NCBI GenBank assembly: GCA_945865535.1
Contig: CAMBDW010000014.1
Span: forward strand, 1-42,278
Origin: Chryseobacterium gleum
GTDB lineage: Bacteria; Bacteroidota; Bacteroidia; Flavobacteriales; BACL11
Length of the DNA stretch: 42,278 bases
Direction: 5' to 3'
A program made the position numbers and the translations under genes. Under the pieces are notes generated by a model that worked only from the letters and a program-made list of their open reading frames with translations, had not been told where the DNA came from and did no database searches. The first letter of the stretch is position 1, and every line of letters starts with the position of its first letter. Below are positions 7,230-17,076 of this stretch, piece by piece.

Positions 7230-10200
7230 TTAGAAAGTATCTAAATCAATTGGCCTTAACGATCCAAACCATTTAATTACTTTATCTTTTTCTACATACT
7301 CTTGTGCAGTAGCATCCCATAAGTTTGCTCGCACATGAATCATATACAATCCTGATGAAATTGGAATTCCAAAGTCATTCTTTAAATCCCAATCAATAGA
7401 AGTCATGCTATCGTCTTTTTTAAGAGTACGAACTAAAGTTCCTCCAACGGTAAAAATCTTTATTCTAGCTGCACCTGGTAGATTGGTGATTTTAACTCTA
7501 TTATCTAATTGGTTAATCTCATAAGAAGAATACCCATAATAAGGATTAGGAACCGCTTTTATTGTTTCCATGGCATCTAAAGCAACATCAACATCTCCTT
7601 TTACGGGAACAATATCATCCGTATTAAAACTATATATAGGATTAAAGCGATTTAAAGCATTTGCCTCTATGACTCTTGCTTTGGCTGAGCCTGTAAAATT
7701 AGGAGTTGCGCTAGCAATAAATGAATCTCCTGGATCATAACTAATGCCATCATAAGTTGCTGTTTGACCACCCCAAGTAGCTGCAGCATTTTGATAAGCA
7801 ACTACATAAGTATTACCTGAAGTTAAATTCATGTTTTTATCAAAGAATTTATCATCAGCCACTGTTTCGTATTGCTTATAGGGTTTTGTCACTCTCAACT
7901 TAACAGTTGCAGAATTTGAAAGATTAAGCGTTCTTCCTGGGGCTAATAAAGGGGCTCCAACCCAAGTTACATTTTTAAATACAGCCCATTTACTAGTTAA
8001 ATTTGCTTGAACTAACTGAGCATAAATCCAAGCTGATTCATCATAATTTGGAGGGAAATCACAATTAGCAATATCATTGATATAATCATCAGTTCCTTTT
8101 ACCCAGGATTCTCCTTTTACTACATAAATAAAATGCTTGCCTCCTAACAAATAATTACCCCCAGAAAATTGCTGGCCAATAGGTGCTGTAGGATCGTATT
8201 GTGGGAATTCATCTGTTGTAAGTTTTCCAGTTGGATTCCATAGCATATCATTTCCATTTTCAGAAGTTTGCCATGAATCCTCAGAGAAAATAATATTCAA
8301 TCTTTCTCCTGTTTCTATATCAATGGCATATCCAGGAAACCAACCCATACCCACAGTACCACTGCCATCATCATCACCATTTTTATCCACTGAAGGAGAT
8401 TGTCTTAATCCCATTTTTACTTGACCCCCCTGCGCAAGTAAAGGATCGTCCTGAGCCTCAACTATACAAACTCTGCTCCACTTTGATTTATCGTCAGTTA
8501 TCACAATATCCACTGAATTTAAGTTTACTAACTTAGCCAGATTGGTAATAGAACTTTGTAAACCTGGACCATCATTAAAGTAAGAGGCAAAACGATAAGG
8601 AGCCCAAGTACCTCCAGACCACTCAAAACCACCAAAGGCAAGATTTGTTTGGACAACTGCCCCTTCAAAAGCGCCATTAGGATCGTCTATTAAACCATAG
8701 TCACTCAAAAGCGCATTGGTCGCATTTTCAAATGATCCAGCTCTAATCCAATTAAGTCCCCACAAACTAAAAAACTCAGAATCATCATCTCTATCGGCAA
8801 CCCCACTTAACCATCTGTCATTTATATTTTCGAATTCAATCGTCCCAGAAATCAAGCCATTATTCTCAATATTATTTGGATCAGTTCCAGGATTTTCAGT
8901 TTGCGCTACTTTTACATTTAATCCTAAGTTTGAAACATATTTCTCAGAGCCAACTGCAATGTCTTCGTTAGCAGATGAAATAATAGAACTATTCTCATTA
9001 AGTAGCTCCCATCTTCCATATGAAGTAATGGCTCCAGATGTAGTTAGAGTTGGATTCATTAACTTAAACATAAAATCTCCTTGGGGTATTTTAACAGGAT
9101 CAACTACGGTAATTGCAATTGGACCTTTGCCTTGCTGGTAAGTTGGATATAAACTTCTATGATCTTGTGAGCCTAAAATCTCATTAATAGTTTCACTAGT
9201 TAACTCAAGAGCTATACCGCCATTTCCTTGTCCTTCTTTTCTTGTAAGTTTTACTCCATCACCATATGAAGCATTTAAAGTCATTCCTCCATTTTCTGAC
9301 TCTGTAAAGTGAGGAATAGCAGAATAAACTTGAATGTTTCTTCTGCCTGAAATATAAGGTCGATTTCTACCATCATAATCAACAGCAGATACATCATAAG
9401 GAGATGCATTTTCTTCTGCTCTGTTATAGCCATAAGATAAAGACATAAAATAGTAAGTCTTATGATTTACTAGAGATGTATTTCCTAAAGCAAATTTGTC
9501 ATCAGCTATTCGAAAAGAAAACTCAACCCCCTCATCAACTGAACCAATAACACCCTCACTTAATACTGATTGCACCTCCTCTATTGGTGTATAAACTCCT
9601 AAAATTGGATCCAAATATTGATTTACAATACCAGTTACATCATCTTTTATATCACTTCTGTAAATTAATCTTGCTCTATCAGGATCAGCTAAATCAGTAG
9701 CAGAAACTGTAGCGTCCTTTAATTGATAAACTACATAACCTTGAAATTCATAGTTTGGAGAATTTAAAAGATTATCAGGCTTAGTTATATAAGGATCTTT
9801 CTCAGAGTAAGATTCGTTAATATTATTTGAAGTCCCTCCATTTGACAAGGTAAATATTAATTCTTTATTTAATTCTCTAACGGTTACATCTGGAGCATCA
9901 GGTCCATTTAAGATATTGAAATTGTTATCAAATAATGCTTGCGCTTCTCTATCATAAATCTTTAACAATTGTATAGATGCTGTTTGACCTCCAGATTTTG
10001 CTCTTGCCCAAACAACTCCAGTAGTAATTGTATTTACCGCTCCTGGTTCAAGAGTAAAGGGCCCTGCTGATTGTAAAAATCTTCTGTCAGCAGGAACGTT
10101 ACCAGCAGTTACTTCTGTCCATTCTTGGCCAGGAAAACTAGCATCTGATGTTCCTGGAAACATAAAATTGCATAAATCAGTAGTAGTACCACTTCCTCCA

Positions 10201-11417
10201 CCATGTCCGTCACCACCATAAGTCATAGGAACATTGTCCTTCCAAATTCCTCTTAAGTAGTTATAAATATCTGTGCCCCCTTCTGGGTTTCCAGTAACTG
10301 TAAAATCATTATTATAATATACAAATTTTGACATAATAATTTGCTCTCCCGTTTCATCAACAACTCCATCTCTATCATTATCAATCCCATCTCCAGCATC
10401 TGCAATTGGTCCTTGAAAGAAATCTACTCCAATAGCAGGTGGATTAAATCCATAACCTGCAGCATCTTCATCTTCAGCATCACCATTATAACAGTAACCT
10501 AAACCTAAACCAACATCACATCCTACATAATCGTCCAGATAATAGCCCAAATCAGCATCAACCCACTGTCCAAAATAAGTTTGATTCAATGGCAAGGTTG
10601 ATCTGTTGATTATTTTATAATTATAAAAAGTCATGTCATTAACTTCATTATCAGCAGCAAAACCAAATGCTTGAGCATGAATCTCTAATCCTAATGGTTC
10701 GGCTTCACTTTCAGTATGAATATTTCCTTTATCATTAAAAATCCAAAATAAAGTTTGATCTCCAAAAAGTTTAGCAGCATCATTTGTACCTGTAATATTG
10801 TAATCAGGATAATCGCCATCATAAGGCTCGTATAAACCATTACCATTTACATCAAAGAAAGGAGCTAAGAATTCATCTTGTCCTTGTGCAGGATCGCCAT
10901 GAGCTGGCCATTCTAGAATGGAAGCAGGAATTACATAAGTAGGATCTGTAGCAAAACGAGCAACATACTCCTCAACATCCGAACGCTCTAATTTAAAATG
11001 CTTGTCCCATTTATTACACTCCTCTGAAGAAATTGTTGCATTAGAAATATTTAAAGGTCCTGGCCAAAAATCATTTCCAGATTGACGATAAGTCATAGCA
11101 GCAACTTTTAATTGTCCACCATCATCAACACCCCCAATCCAGAGTGCCCCTGCAAACATAGAGTGCTTGTTGCCTCCTTTAGGAATTTCATATTGAGCAT
11201 CAGCTAAGTTCCACCACATATCACCCCCTCCAAGTATTAGAGCTCTTACATTATTTACATCTAGGTCTGTTTTTGATTGAGAAGGATTACATCCAGCAGC
11301 AACCTTATAATTAACTACTGATGTAGCATTAGGATTTACAACATTCTCCTTAGCAATCACTGCAAACGAGAAGAAAGCTAATGATACTGTTACTATTTGT
11401 TTTACTTTATTATTCAT
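7230..11417 (-). CDS. Giant secreted protein with calcium-type loops and C-terminal sorting-like domain
   Basis: A 1395-aa protein with a signal peptide (about 1-22). I recognise its general type (large Bacteroidota surface protein) but not an assigned function. Residues 189-206 (DVNGNGLYEPYDGDYPDY) and 342-355 (GDGIDNDRDGVVDE) are Asp/Asn-rich loops like thrombospondin type-3 or EF-hand calcium sites, and DKNGDDDGSGT is a third. The last about 110 residues begin AVPNPYYGYSSYE and continue with KITNLPGAARIKIFTVGG and ISSGLYMIHV, closely resembling a FlgD/type-A T9SS sorting domain, but extend past it to a GSLRPIDLDTF ending. Only 28 bases separate it from the receptor gene upstream. Cargo of the type IX system is the favoured inference. 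Confidence 0.75.
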   Translation of the reverse strand: MNNKVKQIVTVSLAFFSFAVIAKENVVNPNATSVVNYKVAAGCNPSQSKTDLDVNNVRALILGGGDMWWNLADAQYEIPKGGNKHSMFAGALWIGGVDDGGQLKVAAMTYRQSGNDFWPGPLNISNATISSEECNKWDKHFKLERSDVEEYVARFATDPTYVIPASILEWPAHGDPAQGQDEFLAPFFDVNGNGLYEPYDGDYPDYNITGTNDAAKLFGDQTLFWIFNDKGNIHTESEAEPLGLEIHAQAFGFAADNEVNDMTFYNYKIINRSTLPLNQTYFGQWVDADLGYYLDDYVGCDVGLGLGYCYNGDAEDEDAAGYGFNPPAIGVDFFQGPIADAGDGIDNDRDGVVDETGEQIIMSKFVYYNNDFTVTGNPEGGTDIYNYLRGIWKDNVPMTYGGDGHGGGSGTTTDLCNFMFPGTSDASFPGQEWTEVTAGNVPADRRFLQSAGPFTLEPGAVNTITTGVVWARAKSGGQTASIQLLKIYDREAQALFDNNFNILNGPDAPDVTVRELNKELIFTLSNGGTSNNINESYSEKDPYITKPDNLLNSPNYEFQGYVVYQLKDATVSATDLADPDRARLIYRSDIKDDVTGIVNQYLDPILGVYTPIEEVQSVLSEGVIGSVDEGVEFSFRIADDKFALGNTSLVNHKTYYFMSLSYGYNRAEENASPYDVSAVDYDGRNRPYISGRRNIQVYSAIPHFTESENGGMTLNASYGDGVKLTRKEGQGNGGIALELTSETINEILGSQDHRSLYPTYQQGKGPIAITVVDPVKIPQGDFMFKLMNPTLTTSGAITSYGRWELLNENSSIISSANEDIAVGSEKYVSNLGLNVKVAQTENPGTDPNNIENNGLISGTIEFENINDRWLSGVADRDDDSEFFSLWGLNWIRAGSFENATNALLSDYGLIDDPNGAFEGAVVQTNLAFGGFEWSGGTWAPYRFASYFNDGPGLQSSITNLAKLVNLNSVDIVITDDKSKWSRVCIVEAQDDPLLAQGGQVKMGLRQSPSVDKNGDDDGSGTVGMGWFPGYAIDIETGERLNIIFSEDSWQTSENGNDMLWNPTGKLTTDEFPQYDPTAPIGQQFSGGNYLLGGKHFIYVVKGESWVKGTDDYINDIANCDFPPNYDESAWIYAQLVQANLTSKWAVFKNVTWVGAPLLAPGRTLNLSNSATVKLRVTKPYKQYETVADDKFFDKNMNLTSGNTYVVAYQNAAATWGGQTATYDGISYDPGDSFIASATPNFTGSAKARVIEANALNRFNPIYSFNTDDIVPVKGDVDVALDAMETIKAVPNPYYGYSSYEINQLDNRVKITNLPGAARIKIFTVGGTLVRTLKKDDSMTSIDWDLKNDFGIPISSGLYMIHVRANLWDATAQEYVEKDKVIKWFGSLRPIDLDTF

Positions 11418-11445
11418 AAAAAAACTATTTTTTTTCTATTCTTTA

Positions 11446-14400
11446 TTAAAATTCCAAGCTAACGCCTGCTCTAAACATTCTAGGCAAGCTATAATTATCA
11501 GTATTGTTTACTGCTAATGAGTAAAGATATCTGAAGGCATCAGGGTCATTTTTAGCATCAATTGCATTTTGTGCTGCTGCTGATGTTAAATAACCATCAT
11601 CCTCAGGATTACCCGTTGCTCTATATACAGCGATAATATTTTGAGCATCCAATAAGTTTTGTATCTGCACATATACATTAAAGAGTGAGCTCTTTTTGTC
11701 ATTCCATTTAATTTCAAATTCCTTATTCACTTTCATGTTAATACGAAATTGCCATGGCAAACGAGAACCATTTAAGCTCCCCTCAAGAGTGGATCGATCA
11801 TTAATTCCATCTGCTGCTTCCTGGGTAATGTTTGATTGTCTTGAATAAGGAGTTCCCGAGCCAGCTGCTAGAGTAAAATTAACTCCTGCATTTTGAAATA
11901 CTTTTGAACCAAACCAAACTGGGCCATTATAATCTTTACCATCTCCATAATGATAATCAACTGCTGCTGAAATGGAGTGTCTCTGATCATATGAAAGTGG
12001 AATAGTGGTTCTTAAGTTAGGCTGGCCAGTATTAACTAAACTTGCACCTGATTCTGAATTTGAACCCGTACCATCAGCAAACTGCAAAGTATAATTAGCA
12101 GTCATTTGAACATTATTAGTTCTTCTTAAATCGTAATTAATCGACATTCCTTTTACCGTACCAAAGTCAATATTTCCATATGTATAATACTGGGCAGGAT
12201 AAGCCGATAATACATTAGTAACCTGAATCATATCTCTTAATTCTTTATAAAATGCAGAAATCTTCAAAGCAGATTTTAAGGATAAGGTTTTAGCAAAACC
12301 TAACTCATAATCAACTGTTTTTTCTGGTTTTAAGTTAGGGTTGTTTAATGTTGCCCCTACCCTATCGGCCATAAACAAATAATCAACTGGCTCAATTCTA
12401 TTAAATGATGGCGGTCTTTGAGTAAGTACATCATAGTGAGCAAAGAACTGTGCTTCATCAGAAATAGGAAATGAGAATGCTATCCTTGGCATAAACACAA
12501 CTTCAGGAGTATAATCTTCAAATGCCTCATCAACATTTACAATTCCTTTTAGTGCGTCTGTAGGATTTTTTAAGTAAGGAGCAATTTTACCTCCTGCAGC
12601 TTCAGCCAATAAACTAGGGTCAGAGATCTCTAAACCATCAGCATTATACCAAGTATCATCAGTATTGTCACGATATCCTACAATTGCAGAAGGATTTTCA
12701 ATATCATCAACATAAACCACATAATCATCACCTATAGTTGAAGGGATACCGGTTGAATTTATTAAATTCGTATTTGCATCTTTGGTATAGGCGCTATATA
12801 ATAAGTGTTGATCCTTTAAAACTTGTTGGTTAGCATCATAACGATCTACCCTTAATCCAATATTAAAAATCAAATCCTCAACTGCAAATTTATCTTGTAT
12901 ATATCCTGCGGTATAAATAGGATTAAATGGAGCTATTAATCTATCGCTACCCTCCTCAAAGAATTTTGCAAGTGTAGGTGTTGCTGTTGGTTTATTACCA
13001 TAAATATCATACCCATAATAGTATACTAATGACGAGCCATTATTTAATAGCTCATCAGCACTAAATAAGTCCAAGGAATAAGTAGAAGGATCGTAAGAAT
13101 CAATATCAATAAAATCTACCCCATTTGGATTTAATCCTAAAACTCCTCTTAAGTTTCTGTCAAAATCTGATTGTTCTTCATCAATAAATAACCTGTCATA
13201 GTTAACAGTATCTTGATAAATTCCGTTAGCATCAAACACAGGATAAGGATTGGATAAATCACGCTCTAAAATATGCTTGTTAGAAAGCTGACGCATTAAA
13301 CCCCATAAGCCCATTGGGCTTGTACCCCAATAATAATCTTTTCGTTGTTCAAATTCAAAACCAAAAGAAAATTCATGTGATTTGATGTCAGCAGAACCTG
13401 ATGCCTTAAAACTTGTTTGAGTATCTTCTTGTTTTGCCGATCCGTTATACATTGTGCCATGATTACCATATAATGAATAAACACTTACAGGCAATTCTCC
13501 ATTTCTCAATCCTTGCCCTTTTAAGTCAGCAGCTGTTCTAATAACTCCATCATTAGAGGCGTCTACACCAAAAAAATTTGACATTGTAGCTCCCTGAAAA
13601 GAATTCAAGCCATACTGAGAGAACATATCATAATATGCGGAAGTATAATTTACTAACCCAGGATTAATACCACTTGCTTCAAAAGTATACAAAGTATCCG
13701 CCCATCCATTTAATATCCTGCCATTATAAATAGTTCCAGTCAAAGAATCAATAGCTTGTCCATTCTGATAAATTGGTGCTTTATAAGTATTAAATTTCCC
13801 AACATAACCATAATTAAAAAGATCATCTCCATGATTAGCATCATCAAAAGTGTATTTATTACTTGTATAGTCTCCTTGAATGGTGAAAAATGCATTTTTA
13901 ATTGTTGATGCGCTTTCATCAGCATTTGAATCTTCAGAACCAAACTTTTGAGTTAATTTACCAAACAAACGATATGTTGTTTGTGAAGAAGTTCTATTAT
14001 TATCCCAAGAAAACATAGACCTCCATGCTGAAAAATCATGATTTTTATTTGCATAAAAAGAACCTCCTAATGATAGAAAGGTATTTTTAGAAGGTTGAAA
14101 ATCAAGCTTTGCCTGAACATTAATTCTCTTTTGGTTTGCGTTTAGTTTAGCATCTATTAGCTCAAAGTCAGATTCTTTTAAAAAATCAGAAGAACTTAAA
14201 AACCCAGCTGTGGAATTTGGAGCTACTATAAAAGGCTTATCTCTTAATCCTTCCAACACATCATCTTTTACTTTCCATTTACCAATTGCTGAAGGATCAT
14301 TGTCATCAACACTAAGCAACTCTCCTGCTAAAAAATAACCTATTATTGAATTCCCTTTTGTTCCATCAGTATTTCTCTTTTTTAAGATAGGTCCAGAAAG

Positions 14401-15153
14401 ACCAAATCCTAAAAGGTTATAATTATAAGTATCAAATAATGAAGAAGTTTCATATTCTAATCCTCCAGCAAACTTGCTAGAAGGACCTTTAGTTGTTACA
14501 GAAATAATACCACCAGTTGCATCACCATATTTTGCTGGAACTCCACCTGTAATTACCGTAATCTGCTCTATACCAGAAGTAGGAACTCCCATAGCTCCCC
14601 TTACTTTTATTCCATCAATATAATATTCAGAAGCATCATCCCTAGATCCTCTTATATTTAGACTATCACCTTCATCTCTTTGGTAAATACCTGCAGTAGT
14701 AGCAGCTACAGAATTTATACTTCTTGTTGGTAAGGCAACAATTTCTTCTGCTGTTTTTGTTTCGCCAGAAAGATTATCTTTATCTAATAAAGGTTTTTTA
14801 AATTCAATAATTTTAACCTCTCCTATCGCAATACCTTCTTGGAGCTTTACATTTTGATTGGTTATTTTGTTGGCAGAAATAACAACGCCTGTAATTTCAA
14901 CCGTACCATATCCGACAAAAGTTGCTTTAAGAGTATAGCTGCCTGGTTCTAGTGGTTTAATTGTATAATTTCCGTCAAAATCAGTAGTGGTTCCTCCAAT
15001 CTGATTTCCATTTCTTTCTGCAACAATATTTGCAAAAGGAATAGGCTCTCCGCTCATTGCATCAGTAATTACGCCTTTTAAGCTTCCTGTTTGTGCAAAT
15101 GCAAAAGTTGTAATTAATGCAAATGCTGCTATCAAATAAATTTTTTTCAACAT
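11446..15153 (-). CDS. TonB-dependent receptor with CarboxypepD_reg-like N-terminal domain
   Basis: A 1235-aa outer-membrane protein. A signal peptide spans 1-20, a carboxypeptidase-regulatory-like beta-sandwich about 22-105 (TGSLKGVITDAMSGEPIPFA and TTDFDGNYTIKPLEPGSY), a plug about 125-225 (LNIRGSRDDASEYYIDGIKV, then GGVPAKYGDATGGIISVTTK), and a long barrel ending in SLPRMFRAGVSLEF. This is the SusC/OmpR-like class of Bacteroidota receptors. No SusD partner follows; instead the operon continues with the giant secreted protein and a PorV/PorQ barrel. Substrate is unknown, and a role as a surface assembly partner rather than a nutrient importer is possible. Confidence 0.88.
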   Translation of the reverse strand: MLKKIYLIAAFALITTFAFAQTGSLKGVITDAMSGEPIPFANIVAERNGNQIGGTTTDFDGNYTIKPLEPGSYTLKATFVGYGTVEITGVVISANKITNQNVKLQEGIAIGEVKIIEFKKPLLDKDNLSGETKTAEEIVALPTRSINSVAATTAGIYQRDEGDSLNIRGSRDDASEYYIDGIKVRGAMGVPTSGIEQITVITGGVPAKYGDATGGIISVTTKGPSSKFAGGLEYETSSLFDTYNYNLLGFGLSGPILKKRNTDGTKGNSIIGYFLAGELLSVDDNDPSAIGKWKVKDDVLEGLRDKPFIVAPNSTAGFLSSSDFLKESDFELIDAKLNANQKRINVQAKLDFQPSKNTFLSLGGSFYANKNHDFSAWRSMFSWDNNRTSSQTTYRLFGKLTQKFGSEDSNADESASTIKNAFFTIQGDYTSNKYTFDDANHGDDLFNYGYVGKFNTYKAPIYQNGQAIDSLTGTIYNGRILNGWADTLYTFEASGINPGLVNYTSAYYDMFSQYGLNSFQGATMSNFFGVDASNDGVIRTAADLKGQGLRNGELPVSVYSLYGNHGTMYNGSAKQEDTQTSFKASGSADIKSHEFSFGFEFEQRKDYYWGTSPMGLWGLMRQLSNKHILERDLSNPYPVFDANGIYQDTVNYDRLFIDEEQSDFDRNLRGVLGLNPNGVDFIDIDSYDPSTYSLDLFSADELLNNGSSLVYYYGYDIYGNKPTATPTLAKFFEEGSDRLIAPFNPIYTAGYIQDKFAVEDLIFNIGLRVDRYDANQQVLKDQHLLYSAYTKDANTNLINSTGIPSTIGDDYVVYVDDIENPSAIVGYRDNTDDTWYNADGLEISDPSLLAEAAGGKIAPYLKNPTDALKGIVNVDEAFEDYTPEVVFMPRIAFSFPISDEAQFFAHYDVLTQRPPSFNRIEPVDYLFMADRVGATLNNPNLKPEKTVDYELGFAKTLSLKSALKISAFYKELRDMIQVTNVLSAYPAQYYTYGNIDFGTVKGMSINYDLRRTNNVQMTANYTLQFADGTGSNSESGASLVNTGQPNLRTTIPLSYDQRHSISAAVDYHYGDGKDYNGPVWFGSKVFQNAGVNFTLAAGSGTPYSRQSNITQEAADGINDRSTLEGSLNGSRLPWQFRINMKVNKEFEIKWNDKKSSLFNVYVQIQNLLDAQNIIAVYRATGNPEDDGYLTSAAAQNAIDAKNDPDAFRYLYSLAVNNTDNYSLPRMFRAGVSLEF

Positions 15154-15253
15154 AATACTGTTTCGTTTAAATAATTTTAAAGTTTGTAAAGATATAATTT
15201 TTTTAACATTGCGTTAAATAAAAATAACGTTTATTTTGCCTAAAATTGCAGCC

Positions 15254-15667
15254 GTGAAAAAATTTGCTTACTTACTACTAATCAGCATATTGATAACCAA
15301 CTGTGATGATACAAATTGTTACATAGAAGATGTTTATGTAAATGAGTATATCGATTTGAGCTTGCCAATTTACAGCGAAATTGTAACTACAGGAAACTCA
15401 ATATTTGTGGAGGGTGGTGTAGAAGGAATTATTATATATCATGGAGTTGGAAATGACTACAAAATATACGACAGAAACTGTAGCTATGAGCCATGCTTAT
15501 CTTGCTCACAGATTGATACCGTAGATTCAGGGATTGCTTATTGTGGCTGTTGCACATCTGCATTTTTAATTAGTAATAACGGGGAATCAATAAATGCTCC
15601 AGCACTATTAGAATTAAAACAGTATAATTGGAGTTTAAATAATAATATTCTAAGAATATTTAATTAG
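15254..15667 (+). CDS. Rieske-like lipoprotein lacking the His ligands
   Basis: A 137-aa lipoprotein from a GTG start at 15254. The longer reading from TTG at 15236 is possible, but GTG puts the signal peptide (MKKFAYLLLISILITNC) in the standard place with the lipidated Cys at 17. The layout of the mature part resembles small Rieske-fold proteins of Flavobacteria: VEGGVEGIIIY, then a box-1-like NCSYEPC (76-81), a box-2-like CGCCTSAF (97-104), and NGESINAPALLELKQY after it. In true Rieske proteins box 1 is CxH and box 2 is CxxH; here the His positions hold Tyr and Cys. Cysteines 76, 81, 84, 97, 99 and 100 are free to bind metal or form disulfides. Function unknown. Confidence 0.65.
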   Translation: MKKFAYLLLISILITNCDDTNCYIEDVYVNEYIDLSLPIYSEIVTTGNSIFVEGGVEGIIIYHGVGNDYKIYDRNCSYEPCLSCSQIDTVDSGIAYCGCCTSAFLISNNGESINAPALLELKQYNWSLNNNILRIFN

Positions 15668-15706
15668 CTGCCGGCCTTAATAATCTTCTTTCTAATTGTA
15701 TCTATT

Positions 15707-17014
15707 TTAGTATCTATAGTATTCTGGCTTATAAGGTCCCTCAACTTTTACTCCAATATATTCTGCTTGATCTGATCTTAAAGTTTCCAATTCTACACCA
15801 ATTTTAGCCAAATGTAATCGAGCTACTTTTTCATCTAAATGTTTTGGCAACATGTACACTTTATTTTCATAACTTCCGGAATTATTCCAAAGCTCTAATT
15901 GGGCTAACACTTGATTTGTAAAAGAATTAGACATAACAAATGAAGGATGGCCTGTAGCACAACCCAAATTAACCAATCTGCCCTCAGCGAGTAAAATAAT
16001 ATCTTTTCCGTCAATAGTATAAATATCTACTTGAGGTTTTACTGTATTTTTTGTATGGCCCCAGTTTTTGTTTAGCCAAGCTACATCAATTTCATTATCA
16101 AAATGACCAATATTACAAACAATAGTTTTGTCCTTCATACTCTTAAAATGACGCTCCTGAATAATATCTCTATTTCCTGTTGTTGTCACTATAATATCTG
16201 CATTTTTACATACCTCATCCATTCTTTTAACCGCAAAACCATCCATAGCAGCTTGCAAAGCACAAATAGGATCAATTTCCGTAACTATTACTCGTGCTCC
16301 AGCGCCTTTAAGTGAAGCGGCAGATCCTTTCCCAACATCCCCATATCCAGCAACAACAGCCACTTTGCCAGCCATCATTACATCAGTTGCTCTTCTAATA
16401 GAATCTACTAAAGATTCTTTACAGCCGTATTTATTGTCAAATTTTGATTTAGTAACAGAATCATTAATGTTTATAGCAGGAAGTGATAGAGTTCCTTTTT
16501 CCATTCTTTCATACAATCTATGAACACCTGTTGTGGTTTCTTCTGAAAGTCCTTTAATTCCTGCAATCATCTGAGGAAATCTATCAAAGACCATATTGGT
16601 TAAATCGCCACCATCATCTAAAATCATGTTTAATGATTTCCCCCCTTCAAAAGCAGTGAGTGTTTGCAAAATACACCAATCAAATTCTTCTTCATTCATT
16701 CCTTTCCAAGCAAAAACAGGAACTCCTACGGCTGCAATTGCAGCTGCTGCTTGATCTTGAGTAGAGAATATATTGCAAGAAGACCATGAAACCTCAGCCC
16801 CTAAATGAACTAATGTTTCTATTAAAACTGCCGTTTGAATAGTCATGTGTAAACATCCAGCAATTCTTGCTCCATCTAATGGCTTACTTGTTCCAAACTC
16901 TTCACGAATAGCCATTAATCCTGGCATTTCTGCCTCTGCTAATGTCATTTCTTTTCTGCCCCATTCTGCTAATGAGATGTCTTTTACTTTATAATTCATA
17001 GTTTCTAATTCCAT
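15707..17014 (-). CDS. ahcY: Adenosylhomocysteinase
   Basis: A 435-aa enzyme that hydrolyses S-adenosylhomocysteine to adenosine and homocysteine, relieving inhibition of methyltransferases. Visible marks: [20 protein letters not shown] (50-69), [17 protein letters not shown] around 182-198, the NAD-binding glycine motif [13 protein letters not shown] near 220, [28 protein letters not shown], and the C-terminal PEYYRY that completes the NAD site of the dimer partner. Length is typical for the shorter bacterial form. It has its own promoter element and is divergent from the phosphopantetheinyl transferase gene. No SAH riboswitch is visible. Confidence 0.97.
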   Translation of the reverse strand: MELETMNYKVKDISLAEWGRKEMTLAEAEMPGLMAIREEFGTSKPLDGARIAGCLHMTIQTAVLIETLVHLGAEVSWSSCNIFSTQDQAAAAIAAVGVPVFAWKGMNEEEFDWCILQTLTAFEGGKSLNMILDDGGDLTNMVFDRFPQMIAGIKGLSEETTTGVHRLYERMEKGTLSLPAININDSVTKSKFDNKYGCKESLVDSIRRATDVMMAGKVAVVAGYGDVGKGSAASLKGAGARVIVTEIDPICALQAAMDGFAVKRMDEVCKNADIIVTTTGNRDIIQERHFKSMKDKTIVCNIGHFDNEIDVAWLNKNWGHTKNTVKPQVDIYTIDGKDIILLAEGRLVNLGCATGHPSFVMSNSFTNQVLAQLELWNNSGSYENKVYMLPKHLDEKVARLHLAKIGVELETLRSDQAEYIGVKVEGPYKPEYYRY

Positions 17015-17032
17015 ATTTATTTTTTAGGCTGC

Positions 17033-17040
17033 AAATCTAC
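17033..17040 (-). promoter_or_regulatory. -7 promoter element of ahcY
   Basis: On the complement this reads TAGATTTG, an exact TAnnTTTG match 18 bases before the ATG at 17012-17014. The -33 region is not obvious. Confidence 0.55.
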
Positions 17041-17076
17041 GCATAATTATTAATTTAGCACTTGATATTTTAATGT

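Noticed and set aside
8716-9141. Plus-strand open frame of 141 codons inside the giant secreted protein gene
   Set aside because: It is antisense to a protein with coherent domain structure, has no recognisable motif and no promoter; a frame shadow.
15707-17060. SAH riboswitch upstream of ahcY
   Set aside because: The leader after the -7 element is too short (under 20 bases) to hold an aptamer.
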